A stretch of DNA of 64,000 nucleotides from Photobacterium galatheae (GTDB lineage Bacteria > Pseudomonadota > Gammaproteobacteria > Enterobacterales > Vibrionaceae). The position numbers were made by a program, and so were the translations under genes. The stretch spans positions 62,001 to 126,000 of the forward strand of contig NZ_JMIB01000004.1 in the NCBI RefSeq assembly GCF_000695255.1, read 5' to 3'. Positions 1 through 9,050 of the stretch are shown one piece after another (position 1 is the first letter of the stretch; the number at the start of each line of letters is the position of its first letter). The notes beneath the pieces are model-generated. The model made no database searches. It was not told the origin of the DNA and worked only from the letters and a program-made list of their open reading frames with translations.

Positions 1-454
1 GGAAGCGACGAATACGGAAGCCTTTTGCTCCGGTTGCCATGCACCGATTGTGAAGGAAATTCGCTCTACGATTCATTATTCCAATCGTTCTGGTGTACGG
101 GCAATCTGTTCAGACTGCCATGTGCCCCATGAGTGGACGGACAAAATTGTCCGGAAAGTGCAGGCTTCCAAAGAGCTGTTTGCGTTTGCGATGGGCACAA
201 TCAACACCGAGGAAAAATTTCAGGAAAGGCGGGGACATTTAGCTCACCGGGAATGGAGCCGTATGAAGAAGAACGATTCGAAAGAGTGCCGTAACTGCCA
301 CGAATTTGATTTTATGGATTATTCAGAGCAGGGGGAACGTGCGGTGAAACAGCACTCTCAGGCACTGGCAACAGGGGATAAAACCTGCGTGGATTGCCAC
401 AAAGGAATTGCACACCGGCTGCCTGACATGAAAGATGTTGAAGGCTGGCAATAA
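1..454 (+). CDS. napC: NapC, tetraheme c-type cytochrome of periplasmic nitrate reductase (5' partial)
   Basis: Membrane-anchored quinol dehydrogenase of the NapC/NirT family that passes electrons from the quinol pool to the periplasmic NapAB nitrate reductase. The reading frame is open from base 2, so the gene starts outside the window. All four heme sites are present: CSGCH just before base 50, then CSDCH, CRNCH and CVDCH. The late CxxCHKGIAH block is typical of NapC. The missing part should be the N-terminal membrane anchor, roughly 40-45 residues. A micro-protein gene follows after 12 bases. TorC or CymA are alternatives, but the length after the fourth heme and the TIGR02808 neighbour favour NapC. 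Confidence 0.93.
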   Translation, partial: EATNTEAFCSGCHAPIVKEIRSTIHYSNRSGVRAICSDCHVPHEWTDKIVRKVQASKELFAFAMGTINTEEKFQERRGHLAHREWSRMKKNDSKECRNCHEFDFMDYSEQGERAVKQHSQALATGDKTCVDCHKGIAHRLPDMKDVEGWQ

Positions 455-466
455 GGAGAAAGGAAG

Positions 467-604
467 ATGAGTACACTGGAATCTGTCATCTGGCATGTTT
501 TGGGTTACGCTGCGATGCCTGTGATCATTCTGACCGGCTTCCTTGCCGTCGCCGTGGTGTCTTTGTGGCTGCTATCATTCGGGAAAGATAAACAGGAACA
601 TTAA
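467..604 (+). CDS. TIGR02808-type single-helix micro-protein, nap-associated
   Basis: A 45-residue protein made almost entirely of one hydrophobic helix (about residues 8-37) with a short charged tail ending KDKQEH. It starts 12 bases after napC with a strong ribosome binding site (AGGAGAAAGGAAG), so it is probably cotranscribed. Small proteins of this description (family TIGR02808) are known from Photobacterium and Vibrio beside periplasmic nitrate reductase genes. Its function is unknown. Membrane position next to NapC suggests a helper of the Nap complex, but this is inference. Confidence 0.85.
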   Translation: MSTLESVIWHVLGYAAMPVIILTGFLAVAVVSLWLLSFGKDKQEH

Positions 605-606
605 TC

Positions 607-798
607 TTAAGCATCTCGCTGATTGGGCTGCCACCAGCTGATTGCCAGCTGAATGCTCCAGACGGCATATAGTGGCAGCCATTCAATCAGGAAGGCGGTT
701 GGTCGGGTTGGGCCAGAGAACCAGATTTCACTCAGGTGAAGTAAAGCGATACTGGACAACCCCAACAGGCAAATCATTTGAAACACTCGCCGCGTCAT
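607..798 (-). CDS. Small two-helix membrane protein, function unknown
   Basis: A 63-residue product with two hydrophobic stretches (about residues 7-24 and 36-55) joined by a short loop with an FSGPTRP motif. The start is supported by an AAAGGA ribosome binding site 6-7 bases upstream on the minus strand. It is convergent with the nap micro-protein gene, with two bases between the stop codons. I do not recognise a family. The good ribosome binding site and membrane topology make a real gene more likely than not, but its length is marginal. Confidence 0.55.
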   Translation of the reverse strand: MTRRVFQMICLLGLSSIALLHLSEIWFSGPTRPTAFLIEWLPLYAVWSIQLAISWWQPNQRDA

Positions 799-876
799 CG
801 ACTTATCCTTTTAAAGTTTATGGATAAGTATAGTTGCAAATGCAAATTATTATCAAGTGGGCGGGTGTGATCCGAA

Positions 877-1218
877 TCAGCTGAAAAATTGCCAGGCCAG
901 AAAGCCACACCATGACACCGCCAAAAGCAACCAGGGTAGCAGGCTGTGTTTGATGATCACTTGTGGTTCTGCATCATCCTGGGGCGTATGACCGTGATTG
1001 ACGGATGCGGCTTTTTCTTTCAGTTGCTTCTTGCGAAATTTGTCTCTTTCCCTTGCCTTTGCTTTTTGTTGTTTCTTATAGAGTTCAATCCCTTTCTGGA
1101 TGCCCTGGGCGATCAGCTTGGTCTGTTCTTTGGTCTGACCGGGCTTCTGCGTGGCTCTGGCGATTTGTAGCGCCTCTGTCTGTGTCTCTGGCGATGGGCT
1201 GTTGGCTGATTTGCTCAT
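877..1218 (-). CDS. DUF2956 family protein
   Basis: Residues from the MSKSANSPSPETQ start match the DUF2956 family found in Vibrionaceae and relatives. There is a polar N-terminal part, a highly charged Lys/Arg/Gln-rich helix (about residues 40-72) and a single C-terminal membrane helix ending in WQFFS. The frame continues 20 residues upstream to base 1278, but those residues look unrelated to the family, so the internal ATG is preferred although its ribosome binding site is weak. The tail-anchored layout suggests a membrane-attached cytoplasmic helix. Function unknown. Confidence 0.75.
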   Translation of the reverse strand: MSKSANSPSPETQTEALQIARATQKPGQTKEQTKLIAQGIQKGIELYKKQQKAKARERDKFRKKQLKEKAASVNHGHTPQDDAEPQVIIKHSLLPWLLLAVSWCGFLAWQFFS

Positions 1219-1608
1219 AGCGTTCTCATTGGCGATGAATATCATGTGAAGTAAGCATTTTATCCCGGAATCCTTCAAAAGCAGGCTTTGAGATGATTTG
1301 TAGGAATTTTCCTACAATCTCGGAAGTGGTATTCAGTTGCGAAAGGATCCCAAGTCGTTCACTAAGCCTATCAAGTCAATGAAATATCATCAATTCTCAG
1401 AGAAATAGCCTGGTTCATTTCAGATATAAAAACTGATTCAGACGATTTGTTTGTTAAGTATACGTAAAAGCGTGATCGTGATTGCAGGTTAGGCAAAATA
1501 TTCGTGCGTGATAACGCAGAACGAACGTCTATATCTTTGCCTATTGATCCATATCATTTATTGTCGAAAAAAATAAATACGTTGTTCAATACTCCGAGCG
1601 AAGGACAG
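1219..1608. other. Divergent intergenic region between DUF2956 and DUF2919 genes
   Basis: About 390 bases with no convincing gene. It holds a perfect 20-bp palindrome (listed separately) and AT-rich sequence near 1380-1500 that could carry the plus-strand promoter. No clear -35/-10 pair could be singled out. Confidence 0.6.
1298..1317. repeat. Perfect 20-bp palindrome, candidate operator
   Basis: TTGTAGGAA and its exact reverse complement TTCCTACAA are separated by TT. It lies 80 bases upstream of the DUF2956 start and about 290 upstream of the DUF2919 start. It lacks a T-run, so a dimeric repressor site fits better than a terminator. No known operator consensus was matched. Confidence 0.6.
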
Positions 1609-2052
1609 ATGTATTCGATTGATGCTTATGACAGTCATGGCCAGCTGAAACCTTCAGGCTTGTTATGGTTGAGCATGCTGTTCAGTGCAAGGGGCTGGGG
1701 CGCGTTTGTGATGGCCGGAGCAAGTCAGGCGCAGGGCGCCAATTTGTTACAGCTGTTTTTCCCCCAGACGCAGAGCCTTTATCTGTTGATGGGACTCGGT
1801 TTGCCAGCGGTTATCCTGATGTGGCTGAGTGGACTGAGACATAAAAAAAACAAAATAGTGAACGGGCTATGGCGATATGGCAGACCGATTCTGCTGATGA
1901 CTTATGCCCTTGATGTTGTATTGCAAGTGTACCATCTGACATTAATGAGAGGCGCCTTTAGCTGGCCGGCAGCCGTGACGTTGCTGTTATCGCTCTGGCT
2001 GATGGCCTATCTGGTACGGAGTTCCCGGGTCAGACATACATTTGCCAATTAG
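1609..2052 (+). CDS. DUF2919 (YfeZ-like) inner membrane protein
   Basis: From the ATG at 1609 the product begins with the family signature YSIDAYDSHGQLKP, followed by about four hydrophobic helices and a basic tail, 147 residues in all, which is the usual size of DUF2919 proteins. An AAGGA sequence lies just ahead of this ATG. The frame is open back to 1504, but the extra 35 residues do not look like the family. In enterobacteria yfeZ lies near yfeX, and a yfeX-type gene is found about 700 bases downstream here, so the association seems kept. Function unknown. Confidence 0.78.
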   Translation: MYSIDAYDSHGQLKPSGLLWLSMLFSARGWGAFVMAGASQAQGANLLQLFFPQTQSLYLLMGLGLPAVILMWLSGLRHKKNKIVNGLWRYGRPILLMTYALDVVLQVYHLTLMRGAFSWPAAVTLLLSLWLMAYLVRSSRVRHTFAN

Positions 2053-2071
2053 CCTATGGAGAAAGTGTCTG

Positions 2072-2470
2072 ATGAATGATTTTGGGAGAGGCGTGGTGCT
2101 TTTTAGTGCCTTACTGAGCCCACTGGCGATGGCAGACTGGTTGCTGAATGTGAACCTGGAACTGTCCAGCGCCGGTTACCATCAATCGGTCGCAACATCT
2201 TTACAGTTGCTGCCTGGTGAAGAGACGGTTATTTTTGGCTCCTCTGAAGGAGAACGACGGAAGTTTTCCGGTAGCGCTGAGTTGCTGGAAGTTTCGGCCG
2301 AGGAAGTGAAAATCGCCTTTAAGATACAGGAACAGCTGGATGACGGTGCCTGGCGCGTTCTGGCTGCACCGGTGATTTCGACAGGACTCGATACACCGGC
2401 GTCATTCGAGACCTGTGCAGACGATGCCCTCAATTCAGTGAAGTTACAAGTGGCTGTGATGTCAGCTTAA
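2072..2470 (+). CDS. Exported protein of unknown function
   Basis: A 132-residue product with a signal peptide (hydrophobic residues about 7-20, cleavage likely after AMA) and a mature part of alternating polar/hydrophobic residues that suggests beta structure, with a single cysteine in FETCADD. The ATG at 2072 has a GGAG ribosome binding site; an overlapping start at 2042 is less likely. It follows the DUF2919 gene by 19 bases and is closed by an intrinsic terminator, so the two probably form an operon. I do not recognise the family. Periplasmic location is inferred from the signal peptide. Confidence 0.7.
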   Translation: MNDFGRGVVLFSALLSPLAMADWLLNVNLELSSAGYHQSVATSLQLLPGEETVIFGSSEGERRKFSGSAELLEVSAEEVKIAFKIQEQLDDGAWRVLAAPVISTGLDTPASFETCADDALNSVKLQVAVMSA

Positions 2471-2518
2471 TCTCGATTGCATGAGTGACCCAACAGGATA
2501 GGGAAGTCTTGTGAATCC

Positions 2519-2545
2519 AAGCGCCGTTTTTGCGGCGCTTTTTGT
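2519..2545 (+). terminator. Intrinsic terminator of the DUF2919 operon
   Basis: Eight-base stem AAGCGCCG/CGGCGCTT with a six-base loop, followed by a T-run. It ends the two-gene block before the peroxidase gene. Confidence 0.88.
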
Positions 2546-2756
2546 TATCTCTCCGTTCTCTCGTCAATGGCGATGCCGCCCATGCCAAGATAGCCCCTTC
2601 AATTGATTCACAATGTTACATGTAATCCTGTCTTGGCTGTTGATGATCAATATGTTTAACTCAGAACCGACTATCATCATTTTCTAGTCTTGGGCGTTGC
2701 AATATTGGGTTGCAGTGTCAGGGATTTGAAATGCAGAACGAGACAATCATGGGAGA

Positions 2757-3656
2757 ATGAAGGTGACGCCACAAAGTGCCATATTACCAGAAGCAGGTCC
2801 GTTTTCTTTAGTCTGTGTATTCAACCTGGTCGGAAACAAAGAAAAAGTGATCCGCCAGTGCCAGGGGCTCCTGGAAACTGTGAAAAAGCTGAACCATCAG
2901 CATGTGAGTGCCGGTATTCACCTGGCTATCGGGTTTGGGAAAGGGTTCTGGCAGCAGTTTGAGCTGGGGTGCCCGGAAGATTTTGAAGAGTTTATCCCAC
3001 TGGGGAGTGGTGATGTCACCGCTCCGGCGACGGGCGGGGATATTCTGCTGCATATCCATTCGAATCGGCATGACTTGAATTTCCATCTGCTGAGCTGCTT
3101 TTTACAGCCGATTTCTTCTGAAGTAGAGCTGTTGGATGAAACTCATGGTTTTCGTTATCTCGATGCCCGGGATTTAACCGGTTTTATTGACGGAACGGAG
3201 AATCCAAAAATGCAGGAAGCACGCCGTCAGGTTGCGATTATCCCAGATGGCGAATTTTCGGGTGGAAGCTTCGTGATGGTACAGCGTTTCGTGCATCAGT
3301 TGCCGGCCTGGCATGCTGTGAACGTTGACCAGCAAGAGAAAATCATCGGACGCACCAAGATTGACTCTGTGGAGCTGGATGATGTCCCAGAGAATTCTCA
3401 TGTGGGTCGTGTCGATCTGAAAGAAAACGGCAAAGGTCTGAAGATTGTCCGGCACAGCCTCCCCTATGGGACGGTGAGTGGTGATCACGGTCTGTTGTTC
3501 ATTGCCTATTGTGCTGAGCAGCGTAACTTCCGGGAAATGCTCAACAGCATGTATGGCGAGAAAGATGGTCAGACAGATAAGTTACTGGATTTTACCCAGG
3601 CCGTGACTGGGGGCTACTTCTTCGTGCCGTCTGAAGCCATGCTGAAGCAACTCTGA
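2757..3656 (+). CDS. yfeX: Dye-decolorizing (Dyp-type) heme peroxidase, YfeX-like
   Basis: A 299-residue protein, the same length as E. coli YfeX, with the Dyp signature GFIDGTENP (catalytic Asp at residue 145) and the predicted proximal heme ligand His at about 215 in ENSHVGRVDL. There is no signal peptide, so it is cytoplasmic. The family oxidises porphyrinogens and dyes with hydrogen peroxide; release of iron from heme has been proposed but disputed. GGGAG precedes the ATG closely. The gene is monocistronic, bounded by terminators on both sides. Confidence 0.92.
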   Translation: MKVTPQSAILPEAGPFSLVCVFNLVGNKEKVIRQCQGLLETVKKLNHQHVSAGIHLAIGFGKGFWQQFELGCPEDFEEFIPLGSGDVTAPATGGDILLHIHSNRHDLNFHLLSCFLQPISSEVELLDETHGFRYLDARDLTGFIDGTENPKMQEARRQVAIIPDGEFSGGSFVMVQRFVHQLPAWHAVNVDQQEKIIGRTKIDSVELDDVPENSHVGRVDLKENGKGLKIVRHSLPYGTVSGDHGLLFIAYCAEQRNFREMLNSMYGEKDGQTDKLLDFTQAVTGGYFFVPSEAMLKQL

Positions 3657-3682
3657 TACTTTTCCGGCTAATTTTCAGAGAC

Positions 3683-3709
3683 AAAAAAGCCGCCTCTTCA
3701 GGCGGCTTT
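3683..3709. terminator. Bidirectional intrinsic terminator between yfeX and crr
   Basis: Stem AAGCCGCCT/AGGCGGCTT with a CTTC loop. A-run on the left and T-run on the right serve the convergent crr and peroxidase genes. Confidence 0.9.
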
Positions 3710-3740
3710 CTCATGTTAGCTTTCAGTCTCTCAGGGAGCC

Positions 3741-4250
3741 TTACTTTTTGATGCGCAGTACTGGTGTTTCGCCAACAGTCACTGCACCGGACAGCTTGCT
3801 CAGCTCTTTGATTTCATCCATGTTAGAAATCACAACTGGAGTCAGTGTCGATTTAGCTTTTTCTTCCAGCACAGCCAGATCAAACTCAATGATGGTGTCG
3901 CCCACTTTCACGGTTTGACCTTCTTCTGCCACGCGGGTAAAGCCTTCGCCTTTCAGTTCAACAGTATCGATACCGAAGTGTACGAACAGCTCTACACCGT
4001 CATCAGACTCGATAGAGAACGCGTGGTTGGTTTCAAAAATTTTACCGATAGTACCGTTGACTGGGGCAACCATTTTGTTACCAGCAGGTTTGATAGCGAT
4101 GCCATCACCAACGATTTTCTCAGCAAAGACAACATCAGGCACGTCTTCAATATTGACGATTTCGCCTGAAAGCGGAGCGATGATTTCAATCGCGCCAGCT
4201 TCATTGGTGTCGTCAGAAACCAGTTTCTTCAATTTGTCAAACAGACCCAT
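3741..4250 (-). CDS. crr: PTS glucose-specific IIA component
   Basis: EIIA-Glc takes phosphate from HPr, passes it to sugar permeases, and in its two states controls inducer exclusion and adenylate cyclase. The 169-residue product has the family core [17 protein letters not shown], the partner histidine at about 76 (NHAFSIES) and the phosphorylated histidine at about 91 in [11 protein letters not shown]. It is the third gene of ptsH-ptsI-crr, 40 bases after ptsI, and is closed by the shared terminator at 3683-3709. Confidence 0.98.
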   Translation of the reverse strand: MGLFDKLKKLVSDDTNEAGAIEIIAPLSGEIVNIEDVPDVVFAEKIVGDGIAIKPAGNKMVAPVNGTIGKIFETNHAFSIESDDGVELFVHFGIDTVELKGEGFTRVAEEGQTVKVGDTIIEFDLAVLEEKAKSTLTPVVISNMDEIKELSKLSGAVTVGETPVLRIKK

Positions 4251-4290
4251 AGCGTTGCTCCTAAGCGTTGTTATTCTATCTGCTGCTATC

Positions 4291-6018
4291 TTAGCAGATG
4301 GTTTTTTCTGCGATAAATGTCTCTACGTGTGCTTCGATTTCAGCAGCTGTTGGAAGAGCAAGGGCTTGCTCAGCCATTAGTTTTACATCAGCAAAGTTAC
4401 TGTTACGAATCACTTTCTTGATACGTGGAATAGAAATCGCACTCATGCTGAACTCATCCAGACCCATACCAAGCAACAGGAGAGTTGCGCGTTCATCACC
4501 GGCCAACTCGCCACACATGCCAGTCCATTTGCCTTCCTGATGGGAAGCATCAACCACTTGCTTGATGACGGTCAGAACAGCTGGTGACATTGGGTTATAC
4601 AGATGAGAAATCAGTTCGTTACCACGGTCAACAGCCAGAGTATACTGGGTTAAGTCATTTGTACCAATGCTAAAGAAGTCAACTTCTTTGGCCAGGTGGT
4701 GCGCAATTGCAGCGGCAGCCGGTGTTTCAACCATGACGCCGACTTCAATGCTGTCGTCGAATGCCAGGCCTTCTTCACGCAGTTCTGCTTTGTAGGTTTC
4801 CAGCTCGTTTTTCAGTTCACGGATTTCTTCAACTGAGATAATCATCGGGAACATGATACGCAATTTACCATGCGCAGATGCACGCAGGATCGCACGCAGC
4901 TGAGCGCGCAGGATGTCGCGGCGATCCAGGCTGATACGCACGGCACGCCAACCCAGGAACGGGTTCATTTCTTTTGGCAGATCCATGTATGGCAGATCTT
5001 TGTCGCCACCAATGTCCATGGTTCGAATAATGACTGCCTGGCCTTGCATGGCTTCTGCAACGTCTTTGTACGCCTGATACTGCTCGTCTTCAGTTGGCAG
5101 CGCATCGCGGTCCATGAACAGGAACTCGGTGCGGTACAGACCCACACCTTCACCGCCGTTGCGGTTGACGCCGTCACAGTCTTTGACAGTACCGATGTTA
5201 CCGCAGACTTCGACCTGATGACCGTCCAGTGTGATTGCCGGCAGGTCTTTCAGTTTAGCGAGTTCGTCTTTTTCGGCCTGAAATTCATCGCGAATGGCTT
5301 TGAACTTCGCCATTTCACCATCAGTCGGATTGATGACGATCTGATTGTTGATCGCATCCAGAACCAGCATGTCGCCGTTCTTGACTTGTTTGGTGATGTC
5401 GTTTGTGCCCACAATCGCTGGCAGTTCCAGAGAACGTGCCATGATGGAGGTGTGTGAGGTACGGCCACCAATATCCGTGGCAAAACCTAACACGTAATTC
5501 AAGTTGATCTGAGCCGTTTCAGATGGCGTCAGATCGTTGGCCACCAGAATGACTTCTTCATTGATGGCACTCAGGTTGACGATATTGATACCCAGTGCGT
5601 TTTTCACGAAACGGTTACCGATATCACGGATATCCGTTGCACGCTCTTTCAGGTATTCGTCATCCAGGGATTCCAGCGTCATTGCCTGCTCTTCAATCAC
5701 AGCGTGAATGGCGTAGGCAGCTGTCGCTTTGTTTTCTTTAATGAAGGCTATGATTTCCTCTTCAAGCTCTTCATCTTCGAGCAACATGATGTGGCCTTCA
5801 AAGATAGCTTCCTTTTCTTCACCGAAGGTCGCTCTTGCTTTTTCTTTGATAACTTCGAGTTGTTCAGAAGATTTCTGACGCGCATTGAAGAAGCACTCGA
5901 TTTCTTTGTCGATCTGATCGGCTGAAACCGGTGACTTATCTAGAGTAATCTCTTCTTCCTGCAGGAGCAGCGCTTTACCAAAAGCGATACCAGGAGATGC
6001 CAGGATACCTGAAATCAT
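4291..6018 (-). CDS. ptsI: PTS enzyme I, phosphoenolpyruvate-protein phosphotransferase
   Basis: Enzyme I autophosphorylates from phosphoenolpyruvate and passes the phosphate to HPr. At 575 residues it has the usual length. The active histidine is residue 189 in [12 protein letters not shown], between an N-terminal HPr-binding helical domain and the C-terminal PEP-binding barrel, where the motifs [10 protein letters not shown] and GTNDLTQY are visible. Its start lies 55 bases downstream of the ptsH stop, so the genes are cotranscribed. Confidence 0.98.
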   Translation of the reverse strand: MISGILASPGIAFGKALLLQEEEITLDKSPVSADQIDKEIECFFNARQKSSEQLEVIKEKARATFGEEKEAIFEGHIMLLEDEELEEEIIAFIKENKATAAYAIHAVIEEQAMTLESLDDEYLKERATDIRDIGNRFVKNALGINIVNLSAINEEVILVANDLTPSETAQINLNYVLGFATDIGGRTSHTSIMARSLELPAIVGTNDITKQVKNGDMLVLDAINNQIVINPTDGEMAKFKAIRDEFQAEKDELAKLKDLPAITLDGHQVEVCGNIGTVKDCDGVNRNGGEGVGLYRTEFLFMDRDALPTEDEQYQAYKDVAEAMQGQAVIIRTMDIGGDKDLPYMDLPKEMNPFLGWRAVRISLDRRDILRAQLRAILRASAHGKLRIMFPMIISVEEIRELKNELETYKAELREEGLAFDDSIEVGVMVETPAAAAIAHHLAKEVDFFSIGTNDLTQYTLAVDRGNELISHLYNPMSPAVLTVIKQVVDASHQEGKWTGMCGELAGDERATLLLLGMGLDEFSMSAISIPRIKKVIRNSNFADVKLMAEQALALPTAAEIEAHVETFIAEKTIC

Positions 6019-6073
6019 AGCCTTACCTTAAAATTAACAAACAACTAGTAGGGAATTTTTGTACTGCGGCTGA

Positions 6074-6331
6074 TTAGTGCAGTTGATCCATCAGGGCAAC
6101 CAGGTGGTCAACAGCTTCTTGTGCTTGCGCACCTTCAGCAGAAATGGTGACCATAGTGCCTTTGACCAGGCCCAGTGTTTGCAGTTTGAACAGGCTTTTT
6201 GCACTGGCGCTTTTACCGTTAGAAGTAACAGTGATGTCCGCGTCAAAGCCTTTTGCTTCTTTTACGAACTGCGCAGCAGGACGAGTGTGTAGGCCGTTTT
6301 CTGCAGTAATCTCAACTTGCTTCTGATACAT
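6074..6331 (-). CDS. ptsH: PTS phosphocarrier protein HPr
   Basis: An 85-residue HPr. The phosphorylated histidine is residue 15 (NGLHTRPAA) and the regulatory-type serine is residue 46 (SAKSLFKL). It shuttles phosphate between enzyme I and EIIA proteins in the cytoplasm. A GGGGTG stretch just upstream acts as ribosome binding site. It is the first gene of ptsHI-crr, and the upstream 115 bases should hold its promoter. Confidence 0.98.
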   Translation of the reverse strand: MYQKQVEITAENGLHTRPAAQFVKEAKGFDADITVTSNGKSASAKSLFKLQTLGLVKGTMVTISAEGAQAQEAVDHLVALMDQLH

Positions 6332-6418
6332 TTTTCACCCCGATTCTTGATATCGTCTAATGTAATAATCATGCACTGAAGGTAATCTTAATCCCAATAG
6401 CCAAAGCTTGCTAATTTA

Positions 6419-6434
6419 GGTGTTTAATTTCACA
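6419..6434 (-). promoter_or_regulatory. Possible CRP site upstream of ptsH
   Basis: On the minus strand TGTGA-N6-ACACC lies about 90 bases ahead of ptsH. One half-site is perfect, the other poor. pts operons are commonly CRP-controlled, so it is listed, but the match alone is weak. Confidence 0.3.
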
Positions 6435-6582
6435 TTCATTACATTGATTTAGTGTCGTTCTGGGTTCCATTCTAAGTGGTTTATCACCCAGCAAACATCG
6501 ACCAGGTCAATTTTTGCCCCTTTATTTCGATGCTGAAAATAAAAGCGTGGTCGATTTATATTAAAGGTAAGGTCAAAAAGCA

Positions 6583-6608
6583 ATAAAAAAGCCCCCGATG
6601 GGGGGCTT
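6583..6608 (-). terminator. Intrinsic terminator of cysK
   Basis: On the minus strand AAGCCCCC pairs with GGGGGCTT around a four-base loop and is followed by a T-run, 40 bases past the cysK stop. Confidence 0.9.
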
Positions 6609-6647
6609 GACATTAACAATTGCTTATCAAAAATGGCAATTTTGTGA

Positions 6648-7616
6648 TCACTGTTGGGTTTCTTTTTCAGTAAAGATGCCTGCAAATAGTGCAGTTGATA
6701 AATAACGCTCACCTGAGCTTGGTAACACGACAACAATGTTCTTCCCGGCGAATTCCGGACGTTCTGCAATTCGGTTGGCAGCGACAACAGCTGCACCCGA
6801 AGAGATCCCCGCCAGAATGCCTTCTTCTTCCATCAGACGACGAGCCATTTCGATCGAATCTTCAGAGCTGACGCGCTCGACTTCGTCGATCAGTGCCAGA
6901 TCCAGGTTGCCCGGAATGAAACCCGCACCGATCCCCTGAATTTTGTGTGGCGCAGGCTTAATTTCTTCGCCGTTCAGAGCCTGAGTAATCACAGGGGATT
7001 CAACTGGCTCTACGGCCACTGTGGTCATCGCTTTCCCTTTCTGTTGCTTGATATAGCGGCTGACACCAGTCAGCGTACCGCCGGTACCGACACCAGAAAC
7101 GAATACATCGATCTCACCATCCGTCGCATCCCAAATCTCTGGACCGGTTGTTTTTTCGTGGATCTCAGGGTTAGCCGGGTTGTCAAACTGCTGTAGCAGC
7201 AAGTACTTTTCCGGATTTGAGGCAACAATTTCTTCTGCCTTCTCAATGGCACCTTTCATCCCCTTCGGTGCTTCGGTCAGAACAAGGTTGGCACCCAGTG
7301 CTTTGAGAAGTTTACGACGCTCCAGGCTCATACTCTCTGGCATGGTGAGGGTGAGTTTGTAACCCCGGGCAGCGGCAACAAATGCCAGCGCAATCCCAGT
7401 GTTCCCACTGGTTGGTTCAACCAGCTCCACACCTTGTTTCAGAACACCACGTTTTTCCGCGTCCCAAATCATATTGGCGCCGATACGGCATTTGACACTG
7501 AAACTTGGGTTACGGGCCTCAATTTTGGCCAGAACATTACCTTTGCTGACTCGGTTCAGGCGTACCAGCGGGGTATTACCAATGGTCAGAGAATTATCTT
7601 CGTAAATCTTACTCAT
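6648..7616 (-). CDS. cysK: Cysteine synthase A (O-acetylserine sulfhydrylase)
   Basis: PLP enzyme that makes cysteine from O-acetylserine and sulfide. The 322-residue product has the PLP lysine at residue 42 (NPSFSVKCR), the phosphate-binding [10 protein letters not shown] loop and the GTGGTLTG motif. The ATG at 7616 follows an AAGGA site and matches the family N-terminus; a start 15 codons earlier is unlikely. The upstream stretch contains TTTCCA-N16-TATGCT on the minus strand (7661-7688), a weak promoter candidate. It sits beside cysZ, as in E. coli, which fits CysB control, though no CysB site could be called. Confidence 0.97.
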   Translation of the reverse strand: MSKIYEDNSLTIGNTPLVRLNRVSKGNVLAKIEARNPSFSVKCRIGANMIWDAEKRGVLKQGVELVEPTSGNTGIALAFVAAARGYKLTLTMPESMSLERRKLLKALGANLVLTEAPKGMKGAIEKAEEIVASNPEKYLLLQQFDNPANPEIHEKTTGPEIWDATDGEIDVFVSGVGTGGTLTGVSRYIKQQKGKAMTTVAVEPVESPVITQALNGEEIKPAPHKIQGIGAGFIPGNLDLALIDEVERVSSEDSIEMARRLMEEEGILAGISSGAAVVAANRIAERPEFAGKNIVVVLPSSGERYLSTALFAGIFTEKETQQ

Positions 7617-7855
7617 GCTTGTCGTTCCTTGGTGACACGTTATCAACAGATGATAGTCCAAGCATAATCGCTGCCTGTATATTGGAAAGTAATTTATTGT
7701 TATATCTTAGAGTTATAAGAAAAGGTGTGAACAGGGCCACCGAATTTATCGTTAGACCGTCGTGGGAAGGGATGGCGTCGTGTGGAGGAATCGATAGAGG
7801 AAGCGAAACAGCTTACCTCTATCTGTGTTATTGCCGTTGGGGAGGGCGCAGCCAG

Positions 7856-8617
7856 TTAGAGGCTAATCATCGGTTTTCGATAGTGATCTACCCACATGGC
7901 GGTTGCGCCGCAGACTGCAACTGGCATGACGAACAGGTTCAGAATGGGCGTCATGGTACATAGCATGACCAGGCTGCCAAAACTCAGGGATTTACCCCGG
8001 TACTGTTTCAGTGCATCCCGCATCGTAATAAAAGGGATTTTGTGATTATCAAACGGGTAGTCGACGTATTGAATGGTCATCATCCAGGCACTGAATAAAA
8101 ACCACAGGACAGGCCCGAGGGTTTGTCCGATTGCCGGGATCCACAGCAAGATCAGCAATCCGATCGCTTTGGGCAGGTAGTATTTCAGTTTGACCCATTC
8201 GCGATGCAGAATGCGGGGTAAATCTTTCAGCATATCCTTCAGCCCACTGTCTGGTGGCGTTTCACCGGTGAGTTTGGCTTCCAGGTGTTCGGCCAGCAGC
8301 CCATTGAATGGCGCGGCAATCCAGTTTGCGATTGTGCTGAAAAAGTAAGAAAGTACCACCAGCAGGGCAATCGCCAGCAATGGCCAGAGCAAATAAGAGA
8401 GCCAGTCCAGCCAGCCTGGTAACCCTTCCAGCCAACTGGTAATCCAATCATCCAGTCGTGTCAGAACGAAACCAAAGGCAGCGCCAAAAAGCAGTATGTT
8501 GACCAGTAAGGGGATGACCACAAAGCGGCGGGTTCCCGGCTGCATCGCCAGTGAAATGCCACGGAAAAAATAGCCCGCGCCACCGATTGGGGTTGTATTT
8601 AAAGCAGTATTTGGCAT
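7856..8617 (-). CDS. cysZ: CysZ, sulfate uptake membrane protein
   Basis: Inner-membrane protein that admits sulfate for the assimilatory pathway. The 253-residue product has the family N-terminus ([16 protein letters not shown]), long hydrophobic helices at about 30-50, 68-98 and 150-185, and the [10 protein letters not shown] loop. The spacing to cysK (239 bases) suggests that each has its own promoter. The conserved order ptsHI-crr / cysK / cysZ / zipA / ligA is the same as in enterobacteria. Confidence 0.95.
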   Translation of the reverse strand: MPNTALNTTPIGGAGYFFRGISLAMQPGTRRFVVIPLLVNILLFGAAFGFVLTRLDDWITSWLEGLPGWLDWLSYLLWPLLAIALLVVLSYFFSTIANWIAAPFNGLLAEHLEAKLTGETPPDSGLKDMLKDLPRILHREWVKLKYYLPKAIGLLILLWIPAIGQTLGPVLWFLFSAWMMTIQYVDYPFDNHKIPFITMRDALKQYRGKSLSFGSLVMLCTMTPILNLFVMPVAVCGATAMWVDHYRKPMISL

Positions 8618-8951
8618 TGCCAGTCTCCTTAAGAACTATCCTGTTATTGTGTATTCAGGCGACAGGATATTGATGCAGGCATAGTAACGGTTTCTTTTGG
8701 GTGTAATCAATCTGCCGTCATAGACCCGGCGAGCTGGAGATGCCAGTCAGTTGATGGAATTTTGTGCTCAGATGCACTATATGACATCAATCACAACTTT
8801 GAACTTCTCTTTAGGATTTGAGTTTTGATACATTAGGACGATACCTTCGTGAGATAGGGTTCCAGGACAACAAAACCGATCCTGGTTACAACAAAAATTT
8901 CTCAGGTGTGGCACGCTCAGTCAGGTCTGCCCCGAAGCCCGATGTTTCAGC

Positions 8952-8975
8952 CCAGTGCTTTAGCCAGTGCTTTAG
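8952..8975. repeat. Perfect tandem duplication of a 12-mer
   Basis: CCAGTGCTTTAG occurs twice back to back in the zipA upstream region. Likely a replication-slippage duplication. Confidence 0.85.
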
Positions 8976-9004
8976 ATAGACAGATACACAGTTTCAGGCC
9001 GACT

Positions 9005-9028
9005 TTGTCAGGTAAATTGTCAGGTAAA
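9005..9028. repeat. Second perfect tandem duplication of a 12-mer
   Basis: TTGTCAGGTAAA occurs twice back to back, ending 22 bases before the zipA ATG, so it lies in the probable leader of the mRNA. Confidence 0.85.
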
Positions 9029-9050
9029 CAAGTTATTCAGAGTACTCATA

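Larger units (their letters stand above)
8618..9050. other. Divergent intergenic region between cysZ and zipA
   Basis: About 430 bases with no supported gene. The right half holds two separate perfect 12-base tandem duplications (8952-8975 and 9005-9028). Promoters for both flanking genes must lie here, but no convincing hexamer pair stands out. Confidence 0.6.

Noticed and set aside
2616..2625. TTACATGTAA palindrome upstream of yfeX
   Set aside because: A ten-base AT-rich palindrome is expected by chance at this scale and has no supporting context.
7619..7963. 114-codon plus-strand open frame between cysK and cysZ
   Set aside because: Its second half overlaps the 3' end of cysZ antisense, and no family features or ribosome binding site are seen.
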